The translations under genes and the position numbers were made by a program. A DNA stretch of 64,000 nucleotides, taken from Prevotella pectinovora (lineage in GTDB: Bacteria > Bacteroidota > Bacteroidia > Bacteroidales > Bacteroidaceae). The DNA is taken from assembly GCF_000834015.1 (NCBI RefSeq), contig NZ_JXQI01000010.1, positions 1-64,000 on the forward strand, read 5' to 3'. Under the pieces are notes generated by a model that was not told where the DNA came from, ran no database searches, and saw only the letters and a program-made list of their open reading frames with translations. Below are positions 17,435-27,419 of the stretch, one piece after another. Within the stretch, counting starts at the first letter, position 1; each line of letters starts with the position of its first letter.

Positions 17435-18853
17435 TCATTTCAGTGTGAATGTGAATATCAGTCCGTGGTTGGGCGGCAAGGCGTTTTTCACGCTGACGCT
17501 TCCGCCGTGTAGGAGTATGGCGTTTTTCACGATGGCGAGTCCGAGCCCCGTGCCTCCCATCTTGCGGCTTCGTCCTTTGTCAACACGGTAGAAGCGTTCG
17601 AAGAGGCGTGCGAGGTGTTCGTGTGGCACTCCGACACCGTTGTCGGAGAATGTGAAACGCCATTCCTGCTGACTTGTCTTTTCGGCAGTCAGCGAGATGG
17701 TGGTTCCTTCGCCGGCATAGGCGATGGCATTGTCGGTGAGGTTGCGGAACACGCTGTAGAGCAGTGATTGGTTGCCCTTCACCTGTATGTCGGCTGGCAG
17801 CCGGTTGTCGAATGTCATCGAGTGTTCCTTGAGTTGCAGCGCCGTCTCCTTCTGTATGTTTGCCACCATCTGCGAGATGTCCACGGTGTCGAAGTCGGTA
17901 AGCATGTCGGGAGCGTCGTCGAGACGGTTCAGCGTTGAGATGTCGCGCAGCAGCGACGTGAGGCGCTGCGCCTGTGCATAGCATCGCTGAAGGAACTGCG
18001 CCTTCATGCTCTCGCTGATGTTCGGATTGTCGAGGATGGTCTCCAGGTAACCCTGTATGCTCGCTACGGGAGTCTTCAGCTCGTGGGCTATGTTCTGGGT
18101 GAGCTGTCGCTTCAGTATGTCCTGTTCCTTCTTGGTGTGTTGCAGGCGTTTGTATATCTTGATGATTTTTTCGGCAATCTCTCCCAACTCGTCGTTCGGA
18201 AACTCTATGAGGTCTTCCGTCTCGAGGCTCTCGTTGTGATCGGCACGGTTTGCAAAGGTGCGTAGCTTCGTCACGTTGGCCCCCAGCCTCTGTGTGAAGC
18301 GGAAGAGCAAGAAGGTTAGGATAAGCATTGCGGCGAGGGCAAACCAGATGTAGTGCTGGTCGGTCTGCAGAGTCCTGATGAGGCTGTTGTCGTAGGGCAG
18401 TGCGGTGCGGATGATGAATTTCTGGTGTGGAAAGTATGTAGCCGAATAGAAGAACGACTCTCCGAGCGTGCTGCTCTTGCGGTCGATTGAGAATCCGTGG
18501 CCCATGTTGAGAGCCTGTCTTATCTCGCTTCGGTTGAGATGGTTTTCGAGCTGATGGTAGTTCTTGAACCTGTTGTCGTAGAGCACGTTGCCTTTCATAT
18601 CGACCAGTGTCACTCTGATTTTCGACTTGTAGTGGCGCTTCACGTATTCGTCGAGGTCTCTTTCTGAGTGGCTCTTGTCGAGACTCATCACTTCAGCCAT
18701 GCGCTCGTTGTAGTCTTGCAGACGGGTGTCGAGCATGTCGATCTTGTATTGTTTCTCTCTCTCGTGCTGGAACACGATGAATGCAGCGGCAAAGGCGATG
18801 AACACGGCGATGACGCTGAAATACAGTTTTTTTCCTACGGATGTCCTTGACAT
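17435..18853 (-). CDS. Membrane sensor histidine kinase
   Basis: The 472-residue kinase has two membrane helices (about 10-27 and 168-186) around an extracytoplasmic sensor domain, then a HAMP-like linker, a HisKA box with 'NIAHELKTPVASIQGYLE' (phospho-accepting His near 255) and a HATPase domain with 'DNAIAYAGEG', 'DNGVGVP' and 'GGTGLGLAIVKNA'. It phosphorylates the response regulator encoded 71 bases upstream. The signal is unknown. The PhoR-like layout does not fix the regulon. Confidence 0.93.
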   Translation of the reverse strand: MSRTSVGKKLYFSVIAVFIAFAAAFIVFQHEREKQYKIDMLDTRLQDYNERMAEVMSLDKSHSERDLDEYVKRHYKSKIRVTLVDMKGNVLYDNRFKNYHQLENHLNRSEIRQALNMGHGFSIDRKSSTLGESFFYSATYFPHQKFIIRTALPYDNSLIRTLQTDQHYIWFALAAMLILTFLLFRFTQRLGANVTKLRTFANRADHNESLETEDLIEFPNDELGEIAEKIIKIYKRLQHTKKEQDILKRQLTQNIAHELKTPVASIQGYLETILDNPNISESMKAQFLQRCYAQAQRLTSLLRDISTLNRLDDAPDMLTDFDTVDISQMVANIQKETALQLKEHSMTFDNRLPADIQVKGNQSLLYSVFRNLTDNAIAYAGEGTTISLTAEKTSQQEWRFTFSDNGVGVPHEHLARLFERFYRVDKGRSRKMGGTGLGLAIVKNAILLHGGSVSVKNALPPNHGLIFTFTLK

Positions 18854-18924
18854 AGTGGATGGGGGTTAGTTATCAGTAGACAAGGGAATCAGCCTTGCCG
18901 TCATTGTACGGATGCATGATGATG

Positions 18925-19614
18925 CTATGCGTCGAAATAATATCCGAAGCCGAGTCTCGTCACGATGCACTTGGAGAAACGTCCTATCTTCTTTCTCAGT
19001 CGTGTGATGTTCACGTCCACCGTGCGGTCGAGCACGAGCACATCCTTTGGCCACACCCTGTCGATGAGTTCCTGACGTGAGAACACCCTGCCACGCTCGT
19101 CGAGCAGCAGATGCAGGATTTCAAATTCCGTCTTGGTGAACGGTATGTCCTCGCCGTCGATAGCCACCGTCTTCTTGTCGAGATTGAGTTCCAGTCCCTG
19201 ATACGAGATGATGTTGTTGTGTGGGGCATAGCCCGTATCGCTTGTCCTTCTCAACACGGCGCGCACTCTCACCAGCACCTCACGGATGGAGAAAGGCTTT
19301 GAGATGTAGTCGTCGGCACCGAGGTTGAATCCCGTCACCGTGTCGTTCTCCGTGTCTCTTGCCGTAAGGAAGATGATAGGTATGTTAGCCGTCATCGGTT
19401 CGTCTTTGAGTTTTTTTGCGAGTGCGAATCCCGACATCGCTCCCATCATCACGTCGAGCAGCAGCAGGTCGTATTTCTCCGCTCCAATCTCCAGCACCTC
19501 TTCGGCAGAGTTTGCAGTGTCCACCTCGTAGCCTTCCGTTTCAAGATTGAACTTCAGAATCTCGCAGAGGTCCTGCTCGTCGTCAACGACTAAAATATGG
19601 TTTTTCGTTTCCAT
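18925..19614 (-). CDS. OmpR/PhoB-family response regulator
   Basis: The 229-residue protein has a receiver domain (acidic pair Asp11-Asp12 in 'LVVDDEQD', phospho-acceptor in 'LLLLDVMM' near 54, and Lys in 'DDYISKPFS') and a C-terminal winged helix (about 130-228) with 'FTKTEFEILHLLLDERGRVF' and 'DRTVDVNITRLRKKIG'. It is the first gene of a two-gene operon with the sensor kinase. A TACTTTTG box lies 29 bases upstream. Confidence 0.95.
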   Translation of the reverse strand: METKNHILVVDDEQDLCEILKFNLETEGYEVDTANSAEEVLEIGAEKYDLLLLDVMMGAMSGFALAKKLKDEPMTANIPIIFLTARDTENDTVTGFNLGADDYISKPFSIREVLVRVRAVLRRTSDTGYAPHNNIISYQGLELNLDKKTVAIDGEDIPFTKTEFEILHLLLDERGRVFSRQELIDRVWPKDVLVLDRTVDVNITRLRKKIGRFSKCIVTRLGFGYYFDA

Positions 19615-19642
19615 CTTTTCCTGAGTTTTTATTGTTACGGTG

Positions 19643-19650
19643 CAAAAGTA
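19643..19650 (-). promoter_or_regulatory. Promoter -7 box of the two-component operon
   Basis: TACTTTTG followed by C on the minus strand, about 29 bases before the response-regulator start. Further upstream at 19708-19726 lies TTATCTTATGCAAAGATAA, a fragment of the promoter/hairpin element seen at rhaB and rhaD. Confidence 0.6.
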
Positions 19651-19951
19651 GTTTCATACTAGTTCATAATTGTTACAGTGATGTTACAATATTGTTACAC
19701 CACAAAAGCTTATCTTATGCAAAGATAAAGCAAATTGCTTGCAACACAAACAAACTTTAAGAATAAACCATTGCGTTATGCGAGAAAAGACGATTCCTCC
19801 CCCAATCGTTCGTTAGGGTTTGCTTGTATTCAGTGCGTCCCGTTTCCGACTGACATACAGTTCCGATGGACAATTCTGATGATCAGTTTGGGTTGAGCTA
19901 TAAAAAAGTATAAAAACATTACGTGTTGGTCATAAACCGTCATTTTTACTG

Positions 19952-19959
19952 TAAATTTG
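19952..19959 (+). promoter_or_regulatory. Promoter -7 box that decides the start of the PLP lyase gene
   Basis: TAAATTTG followed by C lies over the first codons of the longest open frame (from 19957). Transcription from it would begin near 19965, so the ATG at 19996 must be the real start. Confidence 0.65.
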
Positions 19960-19995
19960 CAGTTCGGAAATAAACACAAACTTATAATAGAAACG

Positions 19996-21171
19996 ATGAA
20001 AAATCAGACAAAGGCTATTGACACGCCATTTGGACAGCGCGACGCATACGGGTCGCTGAGCATGCCGGTATACCACACCGCAGCATACGAGTTTGACACT
20101 GCCGCCGATATGGCGGACGCCTTCACAGGCAAAGTGATAGCACCAGACTATTCCAGAGTACTCAACCCAACGGTGATGTATCTCGAAGACAAGGTGAAGG
20201 CAATGACGGGAGCCGCCAATGTGATGGCGCTGTCGTCGGGAATGGCTGCCATTAGCAACACAATACTCGCCCTCTCGGCAGCAGGCAAGAATATCGTCAC
20301 CTCACGACACATGTTCGGCAATACCTTCTCGCTCATCACCGAGTCGATGCCACGCTTCGGCGTTGAGGCACGTCCCTGCGATCTGCTCAACCTCGACGAG
20401 GTGCGCTCAAAGATGGATGCCAACACCTGCTGCATATTCCTGGAGATTATCACCAACCCACAGATGGAAGTGGCAGACCTGAAGGCTCTCTCGGCGATAG
20501 CCCATGAGTATGGCGTGCCATTGATTGCCGATACCACGGTGATACCGTTCACACAGTTCTCGGCAAAAGATCTCGGCGTAGACATCGAGGTGGTGTCGAG
20601 CACGAAATATCTCTCAGGCGGTGCCACCACCCTCGGCGGACTCATTATCGACTACGGCACGGCAGAGGGATTCGGCCACAAGATGAAGAACGAGATGCTC
20701 TTCAACTTCGGTGCCTACATGACTCCCCACGTGGCATACATGCAGTCGCTCGGACTGGAGACCCTCGATGCCCGCTACAGAGTGCAGAGCCAGAACACCA
20801 TCTATCTTGCCAACAGACTGCGTGAGCTGCCACAGATAAAGAGCGTAAACTATGTTGGACTCGCCGACAATCCGTTCCACGATATCGCCGTGGCACAATA
20901 TGGCAAGACAGCCGGAGCGATGATGACCATCGACCTGGAGAGCAAGGAAGCCGCTTTCAGCATGATAAACAATCTGAAGCTCGTCCGCCGTGCCACAAAC
21001 CTCTTCGACAACCGCACGCTCGCCATCCATCCGGCAAGCACCATCTTCGGAAACTTCTCCGACGAGGAGCGCAGAAAGATGGACGTGCTCGACACTACGG
21101 TGCGTATTTCAGTGGGACTGGAAGATATGGACGACGTGTTCGAGGATATCAAGCAGGCTGTGGAGCGCTGA
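19996..21171 (+). CDS. Cys/Met-metabolism PLP enzyme (methionine gamma-lyase/O-acetylhomoserine sulfhydrylase type)
   Basis: The 391-residue product is a fold-type I PLP enzyme of the MetB/MetC/MetY superfamily. It has 'YSRVLNPTVMYLEDKVKAM', 'ALSSGMAAISNTILAL' and the cofactor lysine in 'SSTKYLSGGAT' (Lys near 204). Such enzymes catalyse gamma-elimination or gamma-replacement on methionine, cystathionine or O-acylhomoserine. The exact reaction is not decided by these motifs. The following PatB-type lyase 77 bases downstream points to a sulfur amino acid operon. Confidence 0.9.
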   Translation: MKNQTKAIDTPFGQRDAYGSLSMPVYHTAAYEFDTAADMADAFTGKVIAPDYSRVLNPTVMYLEDKVKAMTGAANVMALSSGMAAISNTILALSAAGKNIVTSRHMFGNTFSLITESMPRFGVEARPCDLLNLDEVRSKMDANTCCIFLEIITNPQMEVADLKALSAIAHEYGVPLIADTTVIPFTQFSAKDLGVDIEVVSSTKYLSGGATTLGGLIIDYGTAEGFGHKMKNEMLFNFGAYMTPHVAYMQSLGLETLDARYRVQSQNTIYLANRLRELPQIKSVNYVGLADNPFHDIAVAQYGKTAGAMMTIDLESKEAAFSMINNLKLVRRATNLFDNRTLAIHPASTIFGNFSDEERRKMDVLDTTVRISVGLEDMDDVFEDIKQAVER

Positions 21172-21248
21172 TATATGCCCCTTGCTGCCGGTGATTGCCG
21201 GCAGAGGATAAAGACAACGACAAAAAATCAGCACACATAGAGTTTGAT

Positions 21249-22418
21249 ATGTACGATTTCAATAAGATAATAGACCGTTCGGGCAGTGGCGACCTTAAGC
21301 ACGAGGTGCTTGAGGAGCGCTACGGCAGAGGTGACCTGTTGCCTCTGTGGGTTGCTGACATGGACTTCGAGACACCGCAGTTCATCACCGATGCCCTGCG
21401 CCGCCGCCTCGACCATTCACTCTTCGGCTACACCGTGGAGCCGAAGGAATACTGGCCCACCGTGCAGCGATGGATACGCGACCACCATCAGTGGGAGGTG
21501 CCGCTGGAGTGGTTCAGCTACATTCCGGGCATAGTGAAAGGCATCGGAATGGTGATAAACGTGTTTACGAATTCCGACGAGAAGGTGATAATCCAGCCGC
21601 CGGTATACCATCCCTTCCGCCTCACTCCAGAGGGAAACGGCAGAGAAGTGGTGTATAATCCGCTGAAGGAGAATGCCGACGGCACATATTCGATGGATTT
21701 CGACAACCTTGCAGAGGTAGCCGACGAGAAATGCCGTCTCCTTATACTCTCCAATCCTCACAACCCGGCAGGCATAGTGTGGGGCAGGGAGACGCTGGCA
21801 CGCCTTGCCGACTTCTGTTACGACCGCGGCATCATAGTCATTTCCGACGAGATACACTGCGACATGGCTCTGTGGGGCAACAAGCACGTGCCCTTTGCCA
21901 CGGCGTCAGAGAAGGCTGCCCAGTGTAGCATCACATTCGGAGCACCGTCGAAGACCTTCAACATTGCAGGCATCGTCAGCTCCTATTCGATAGTCCCCAA
22001 CCCAGAGATAAGGAAGAAGTTCTATTCGTGGCTCGCCGCCAACGAACTTAACGAGGCACCCATGTTCTCGCCCATCGCCACCATCGCCGCCTTTGAGCAA
22101 GGAGAGCAGTGGCGCAGGGCGATGCTCGCTTATGTGGAAGACAACATCCGTTATGTGGAAGACTACTGCCGTGAACATCTGCCGATGATACGGCCATTGC
22201 GACCGGAGGCGTCATTTCTGGTGTGGCTCGACTGCCGCAAGCTCGGTCTCAATCACGACCGGCTCATCGACCTCTTTGTCAACAAGGCACGTCTCGCCCT
22301 CAACGACGGAGAGATGTTCGGCAAGGGTGGCGAAGGCTTCATGAGAATGAACGTGGCAACGCCGCGCGCCATCCTCACACAGGCACTCTCCCAACTGAAA
22401 GACGCCGTTTGCGGATGA
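21249..22418 (+). CDS. MalY/PatB-family cystathionine beta-lyase (C-S lyase)
   Basis: The 389-residue aminotransferase-like PLP enzyme has the MalY/PatB signature 'LPLWVADMDFETPQFI', 'LILSNPHNPAGIVWGRE', 'VISDEIHCDMALWG' and the PLP lysine in 'GAPSKTFNIAG' (about 235). The family cleaves cystathionine or cysteine to release homocysteine or sulfide plus pyruvate and ammonia. The ATG at 21249 (MYDFNKIIDR) matches family N-termini. The longer frame from 21195 adds 18 unlikely residues. Confidence 0.92.
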   Translation: MYDFNKIIDRSGSGDLKHEVLEERYGRGDLLPLWVADMDFETPQFITDALRRRLDHSLFGYTVEPKEYWPTVQRWIRDHHQWEVPLEWFSYIPGIVKGIGMVINVFTNSDEKVIIQPPVYHPFRLTPEGNGREVVYNPLKENADGTYSMDFDNLAEVADEKCRLLILSNPHNPAGIVWGRETLARLADFCYDRGIIVISDEIHCDMALWGNKHVPFATASEKAAQCSITFGAPSKTFNIAGIVSSYSIVPNPEIRKKFYSWLAANELNEAPMFSPIATIAAFEQGEQWRRAMLAYVEDNIRYVEDYCREHLPMIRPLRPEASFLVWLDCRKLGLNHDRLIDLFVNKARLALNDGEMFGKGGEGFMRMNVATPRAILTQALSQLKDAVCG

Positions 22419-22460
22419 TATGAATTGATGCCCGATTGAGGTTGAAAGACGAAACAAAAT

Positions 22461-22541
22461 CCAAGCAAGCCCTAATGACCGATTTGGGTTAAATCATAAA
22501 AAAAGAAGGATGTCGCTTTGGCATCCTTCTTTTTTATGATT
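22461..22541. terminator. Bidirectional terminator with adjacent intergenic motif
   Basis: A stem of about 20 bp (AAAAGAAGGATG with CATCCTTCTTTT, extended by AATCAT/ATGATT) separates two convergent genes. Just before it, 22461-22485 carries AAGCCCTAATGACCGATTTG, a half-site of the dispersed motif that forms whole fold-backs elsewhere. Confidence 0.85.
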
Positions 22542-22622
22542 CTGTTCAAAGCGGTAATGAGAATCTCAAGTCATCGAAGACCCGGTTTCTGATTGCCGCT
22601 TTGATATTCGGGGAAATTACTG

Positions 22623-24653
22623 TTATTCAGCGTCTCTCTCCTTCACCACGATGTTCTTGAACTCGTATGTAGGAGCCACTTCGTCAGTGCTCTTGTATAC
22701 GAAGGCGATATGGATAGTGTTGCCTACATATTTTGCGAGCGAAGCAGGACCAACGGTTACGAAGCTCCAAGAGTCGCCGGCAGAGCGTGTAGCCGGGTCA
22801 AACTCCACGTCCTCCCATGTGGCAGCCTTCACGTCGGTGCCGTCGAAGTTGGTAGACACCTTCACCTGTATGAAGTCAGTCAGGTTGTTGGAACCCAGGA
22901 AGTTGAGTGCCTCTTCGAATGAGATTACAGGGTCTTTGCCCTTCTTCATGTTGAGTGCAGGCGAAACGAGCCAGCTCTCGGCAGCCTGGTTCACCTTGTT
23001 GGCGAATGCCGAAGCCTTCCATCCGTAAGCCGCGGTGTTAGACCATACGTAGCTCAGTGTGCCGATGTTGATGTTGTATGCCACGAAGCCACCCTCGTTG
23101 CCGAGCAGCGACTCGTTGAGATACATGCTTATCTGAGCCTCATAGCCATTCTCGGTGTTGGCGAAAGTGGTGGTCTCCTTCTTGTATACCTTAGACTCTG
23201 CCCATCCCTCAGTGGCAGAATATGTGTATTCCACTACAGCCATTGCCGTAGCCGACTTGCGGTATACCACAGCCACCTTCTGTCCGTCAGCGGCGAAAGG
23301 ATAAGCCTGCTGCAGCAGCTGAGGCAGATAGTTGGCAGGTTTGCCGATTGTGGTAGAGCCTACAGCCTCATACATAGCAGGCTGAACAGCCATCACCTTG
23401 GCGTCAGAAGTGGTGTATGTCTTCCATGCAGTGCCGTCAAACTTGTATACCACCGACTTGTTTGCCTTCGAAGCGGCAGCGCGGCGCATTCCGTTCATCT
23501 TGGCACCCGAAGCAGCCTCTGCAACGCTTGTCACCATGGTGTTCACGTATTTGCCCTTTGAAGCAGAACCTACGGTGTATCCGTAAACCACCACGTTCTT
23601 GCCGTTGAGGTCGGCGCTTACCATTCCTTCCGGAACGTAAGCCAGACTTCCCTGCTTCTCAGTTCCGTCGATAGCCACGTTGTAGTAGTTGCCGTTGATT
23701 GTCAGTTTGCCGGTATATGTCACGTATGCCACGTAAGGGGCATTGGCATAAGCCTCAAAGTCGGCGCTGCCCATGGTCTTAGCCTTAGGCTGTGTGTATG
23801 TGCCGTTGCCAGCCTTCAATACAGAAACCTCTGTGCCGTCGGTAGGATACTGCTGCAGACCGCCATATTCTGTGGTCGTTCCGCTAACAGCCACCTCGTC
23901 GCCAACCTTCACGTCGCTGGTCTTGTATACGAGGATATAACCGGTTCCGTCGTAGAGCAGGAAGCCGCGGCTGTAAACTGCCGGCACCTTGCCCTTCACG
24001 GTGTAAGTACCCACGCCACCTGCGATGACGTCAGAAATCTTGGTGTATTGACTCTCTGTCTGAGAGCCTCCGCCGGCAGGTTCAAACTCAGAGTAAGAGT
24101 AGTTCACCACCATGATGTCGCCAGCCTTGGCATCGGCTTTTGCTGTCTTCAGTGCGGCAGCTATCTTGTTCTCTGTAGAAGGAGTGAGGTATGTAGCCGT
24201 TGACGCACCGTCCCAGATCGTGTTGTAGTCGTCGGCAGTCAGAGTGTATTCACCCTTCATGTTGTCGAAGTCGGCGAGATATTCCGATTTTCCGCAATAC
24301 TCGTTGTATGTCACCTTGAACGTAGAGCCCAGGTCGGCAGCAGGATATTTGTTGTTGATGAATGCCGGCAGGAACTGGTCGGCGGTAATCATATTGTCGA
24401 AATACTTCTGTGTGCCGAGTTTATTCAACGCGTCGGTATACGCTGTAGTTCCGCTCTGCTCGTCGAGCTGTGCGGCGAGAGCCTTGTTGGCTGCGAGATT
24501 GGCGATGGCGGTGTAGTCGCCATCCTCGAGCACTATTGGCAAATCCTTCTTCACGTCGGTAATCTGGTCGCCGATATGAAACTGGTCTTCAAAGTCGTTA
24601 CACGCGGTAAGCGACAGCAGGGCGACAGCCGACAGTAAATATATCTTTTTCAT
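22623..24653 (-). CDS. Surface lipoprotein with OB-fold and choice-of-anchor J-type C-terminus
   Basis: The 676-residue protein is a lipoprotein: a short signal peptide ends in 'LTAC' with Cys18 as the lipid site. The middle part (about 190-380) contains two OB-fold-like beta segments ('GGVGTYTVKGKVPAVYSRGF', 'VGDEVAVSGTTTEYGG'). The last 160 residues read like a choice-of-anchor J beta-sandwich ('AESWLVSPALNMKKGKDPV'). It lies 37 bases after a TonB-dependent receptor gene and takes the place a SusD partner would have, but it has no SusD features. Cargo is unknown. Confidence 0.8.
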   Translation of the reverse strand: MKKIYLLSAVALLSLTACNDFEDQFHIGDQITDVKKDLPIVLEDGDYTAIANLAANKALAAQLDEQSGTTAYTDALNKLGTQKYFDNMITADQFLPAFINNKYPAADLGSTFKVTYNEYCGKSEYLADFDNMKGEYTLTADDYNTIWDGASTATYLTPSTENKIAAALKTAKADAKAGDIMVVNYSYSEFEPAGGGSQTESQYTKISDVIAGGVGTYTVKGKVPAVYSRGFLLYDGTGYILVYKTSDVKVGDEVAVSGTTTEYGGLQQYPTDGTEVSVLKAGNGTYTQPKAKTMGSADFEAYANAPYVAYVTYTGKLTINGNYYNVAIDGTEKQGSLAYVPEGMVSADLNGKNVVVYGYTVGSASKGKYVNTMVTSVAEAASGAKMNGMRRAAASKANKSVVYKFDGTAWKTYTTSDAKVMAVQPAMYEAVGSTTIGKPANYLPQLLQQAYPFAADGQKVAVVYRKSATAMAVVEYTYSATEGWAESKVYKKETTTFANTENGYEAQISMYLNESLLGNEGGFVAYNINIGTLSYVWSNTAAYGWKASAFANKVNQAAESWLVSPALNMKKGKDPVISFEEALNFLGSNNLTDFIQVKVSTNFDGTDVKAATWEDVEFDPATRSAGDSWSFVTVGPASLAKYVGNTIHIAFVYKSTDEVAPTYEFKNIVVKERDAE

Positions 24654-24690
24654 ATTCTTCTAATGTTATATATATAATGTATACGGTTGA

Positions 24691-27387
24691 TTAGAAATTG
24701 ATCTTCAGTCTTGTGCTGAACGTGCGTCCGAAGGCATAGAATCCGTAGATGTTGTCCTTTGTTGCAGTGCCGGAACTTGGGTTCCACACCTTGCCCAGAT
24801 ACTGATAGTCGAAGAGGTTGTTCACGTTGCCCGAGATTGTGGCGTTCAGACCTGCAATCTTGAACTTGTAAGATGCGTTGAGGTCGAACTGGCTTGCTGT
24901 AGGCACTCTCCATGGGTCAGCCACGGTGTTTGTCTTGCCCAGTGAGAGGTTGCTGCCCGAGATAGAATAGTAGGCATAGTTGCGGGCGTAGAGAGTCCAG
25001 TCGGCACCGATACGAATCTCCTTGCCGATCTTGATTGTAGCGCCGAGAGCTGCCGTTGTCTGAGCGGCGCCGCCAACATGGATACCCTTCAGGTTGATAC
25101 CCGTAGAGAGATGGTCTTCAGCTCCGATACCGCTTGCTATGCTTCCGTCCTTTGTGAGAGGCTGTCCGTTGTAGTCAAACACGTATCCCTTGGCATTGCT
25201 GTCCCATTTCCAGTCGCCGATAGAGAACATGGCGTTCACGTCGAGCCAGTAGAGCGGACTTGCCTTTGCCTCGATTTCGATACCCTTGTGCAGTGCGTTC
25301 ACGCCGGTCATGTTCACGAAGGCGTCAACCTGTGCCGTGCCCACTGTAGAGCTCTTTGCCATTGTCTTGTCGAGCCACTTTGTCCAATAAGCGTTCACGT
25401 CAACCTGCAGCCACTTCAGACGGTAGCCGTAGCCAAGTTCGAACGATACTACTTTCTCGTTCTTGGCGTCAGGGTTAGTCACGTTGCTTGATGCGAATGA
25501 GAGGAACGCACCGTAGTTGAACTTAGGAGCGCGGCTGATGTAGCCCACGTTGAAGAATGCGTTGTGATGCTCGTTGAAGTTGTAGTTGGCACCACCCTTC
25601 ACGGTGAAGCCGAGATAGTTCTTGGTCTCAGACTCAGCGTTTTTCTTGTCGTAGTAGAGACGGTCGTAACGCCAGTAAGAAGTGTTTGAGAGCGAACCAG
25701 AGAGGAATGAAGAGAGACCGTTCTTGGAGTATTCAGCCTGGAAGAAGGCACCTTCCTGAACCACGTGTCCGTCATAGTCGCGATATACAGCATCGCCCAC
25801 GCCGAGCTTCTGGTATACCCAGCTCTGGTTTGCGGCATTGGCGTTGTTTTCAGGTTTCACCGACTTGCGGGTGCTGTCGATGAAATATTTGCCTCCATAG
25901 AGGTCAACGATGTCGTTGGTGTGTGTGCCCTTGTAGAAGCGGAAGTCTACACCACCGTAGAAGTCGATGTCCTTTGTCAGTTTGGTGTTGTATGTAGAAA
26001 CGAGTCCATACCAGTTGTGGTAGTTCTTCGCCTTTGTCATCACCATGATAGAACCGTTCTCGTTGTTGGCGTTCAGTTCCTCTACAGCGCCATAGTCGAA
26101 TGTGCCGTCAGCCTTGCGGAACTTGTTCTGCATCACTCCCTTGTATGCTCCATACCAGTCGGTGTAAGAGTATCCGTAGTCGGTATTCGCCTGTCCGCTG
26201 TATCCGTATCCACGGCCGATGCTCATATAGAGCACGGTGCTCAACGACGAATTGTCGTTGATCTGCCACTGGTGGTTGAGGCTCAGCTGAGGCTTGTGGT
26301 AAACGTTATATTCGGCAGAGCGCATCTTGCCGTTGCTGTCGAAACCGTAAGTAGGGTTATACTTGTGGTCTTTCACTCCCCACACCTGCTCTGTCATCTT
26401 CCAGTCGGCGAGAGTCAGCGCGTCTTTGCGCTGGAAGTGCTCCTGAGGAGCTCCGAAGGCGGTGAACGAGAGCTGGTGCTTGTCGTTCAGACGCTTGGAG
26501 ATGTTCAGGAAGTATGTGTAGCCTGAGAATTCAGTGCCCTGCACGTATCCGTCGCCCCATGTCTTTGAACCGAGCAATGTCATCGACCATCCTGTCTTTG
26601 ACAGACCAGTAGAAACGGTGAACATCACCTTGTTCATGTTGTCGTTGCCCATACCATAATATATCGATCCGCCCTTCTTTGCCTCGATAGACTTTGTGAT
26701 GATGTTGATGGTACCACCTACAGAAGGTGCCGACACCTTTGAAGCACCGAGTCCGCGCTGTGTCTGCATAGAACGGGTCACGTCGGTCAGACCTGCCCAG
26801 TTAGACCAGTATACGTTCTGGTTCTCCATGTCGTTCATAGGCACACCGTTCACCATTACGGCGATGTTGGTGTTGTCGAATCCACGCATGTATATCTCAG
26901 AGTCGCCATAGCCACCACCCTCTTTGTTGGCATGCACGCCAGGGGTAGACTTGAGGATCTCGGGGAACTCCTGTGTTCCGATTTTCTCCTCGATGAACGA
27001 GAGCGGAACGGAAGACACAGCCACCGGAGTCTTTCTTGCCACAGCCACCTGTGATGTCACCACTACGTCGTCGAGCATGCGTCCATCTGGCTTCAGGCTG
27101 ATGGTGGCGATGTCGCCCTTGCTGGCATTGGTCTTCATGGATTTAGACTTGTAGCCGATGTAGTCTACAGTGATTTCTGCAGTTCCCTTTACGCCTTTCA
27201 CTGTGAAAGCACCGTCGATGTCGGTTGCCACCTTGACGCCGTTAACGGTTACCGTAGCACCGATGAGCGGTTCGTTGTTTTCCGCATCAACTACCTTACC
27301 TCTTAGCGTGGACTGAGCCACTGCCGTCACCGTGCCGACAATGGCCAGCACAGCCACGAGAAGGAGATGTTTTAGATGATTTTTCAT
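24691..27387 (-). CDS. TonB-dependent outer-membrane receptor
   Basis: The 898-residue protein has a signal peptide (about 1-24), a carboxypeptidase-regulatory-like domain typical of Bacteroidetes receptors ('LRGKVVDAENNEPLIGATVT', about 28-105), a plug domain (about 115-230, 'LKSTPGVHANKEGGGYGDSE', 'VMVNGVPMNDMENQNVYWSN') and a beta-barrel ending in an aromatic-rich strand 'TFSTRLKINF'. It imports an unknown ligand using TonB energy. It is the first gene of a two-gene operon with the OB-fold lipoprotein. The absence of a SusD gene argues against a standard glycan system. Confidence 0.93.
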   Translation of the reverse strand: MKNHLKHLLLVAVLAIVGTVTAVAQSTLRGKVVDAENNEPLIGATVTVNGVKVATDIDGAFTVKGVKGTAEITVDYIGYKSKSMKTNASKGDIATISLKPDGRMLDDVVVTSQVAVARKTPVAVSSVPLSFIEEKIGTQEFPEILKSTPGVHANKEGGGYGDSEIYMRGFDNTNIAVMVNGVPMNDMENQNVYWSNWAGLTDVTRSMQTQRGLGASKVSAPSVGGTINIITKSIEAKKGGSIYYGMGNDNMNKVMFTVSTGLSKTGWSMTLLGSKTWGDGYVQGTEFSGYTYFLNISKRLNDKHQLSFTAFGAPQEHFQRKDALTLADWKMTEQVWGVKDHKYNPTYGFDSNGKMRSAEYNVYHKPQLSLNHQWQINDNSSLSTVLYMSIGRGYGYSGQANTDYGYSYTDWYGAYKGVMQNKFRKADGTFDYGAVEELNANNENGSIMVMTKAKNYHNWYGLVSTYNTKLTKDIDFYGGVDFRFYKGTHTNDIVDLYGGKYFIDSTRKSVKPENNANAANQSWVYQKLGVGDAVYRDYDGHVVQEGAFFQAEYSKNGLSSFLSGSLSNTSYWRYDRLYYDKKNAESETKNYLGFTVKGGANYNFNEHHNAFFNVGYISRAPKFNYGAFLSFASSNVTNPDAKNEKVVSFELGYGYRLKWLQVDVNAYWTKWLDKTMAKSSTVGTAQVDAFVNMTGVNALHKGIEIEAKASPLYWLDVNAMFSIGDWKWDSNAKGYVFDYNGQPLTKDGSIASGIGAEDHLSTGINLKGIHVGGAAQTTAALGATIKIGKEIRIGADWTLYARNYAYYSISGSNLSLGKTNTVADPWRVPTASQFDLNASYKFKIAGLNATISGNVNNLFDYQYLGKVWNPSSGTATKDNIYGFYAFGRTFSTRLKINF

Positions 27388-27419
27388 ACTTAAATTTGTA
27401 AAAGTTGATTAATACTGCA

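Noticed and set aside
17435-19614. Naming the two-component system RprX/RprY or PhoR/PhoB
   Set aside because: Domain layout fits many OmpR-type pairs and the regulator does not resemble RprY closely enough to give a symbol.
19957-19995. Longer N-terminus of the methionine gamma-lyase-type enzyme
   Set aside because: The TAAATTTG promoter box overlaps it, so it would not be transcribed.
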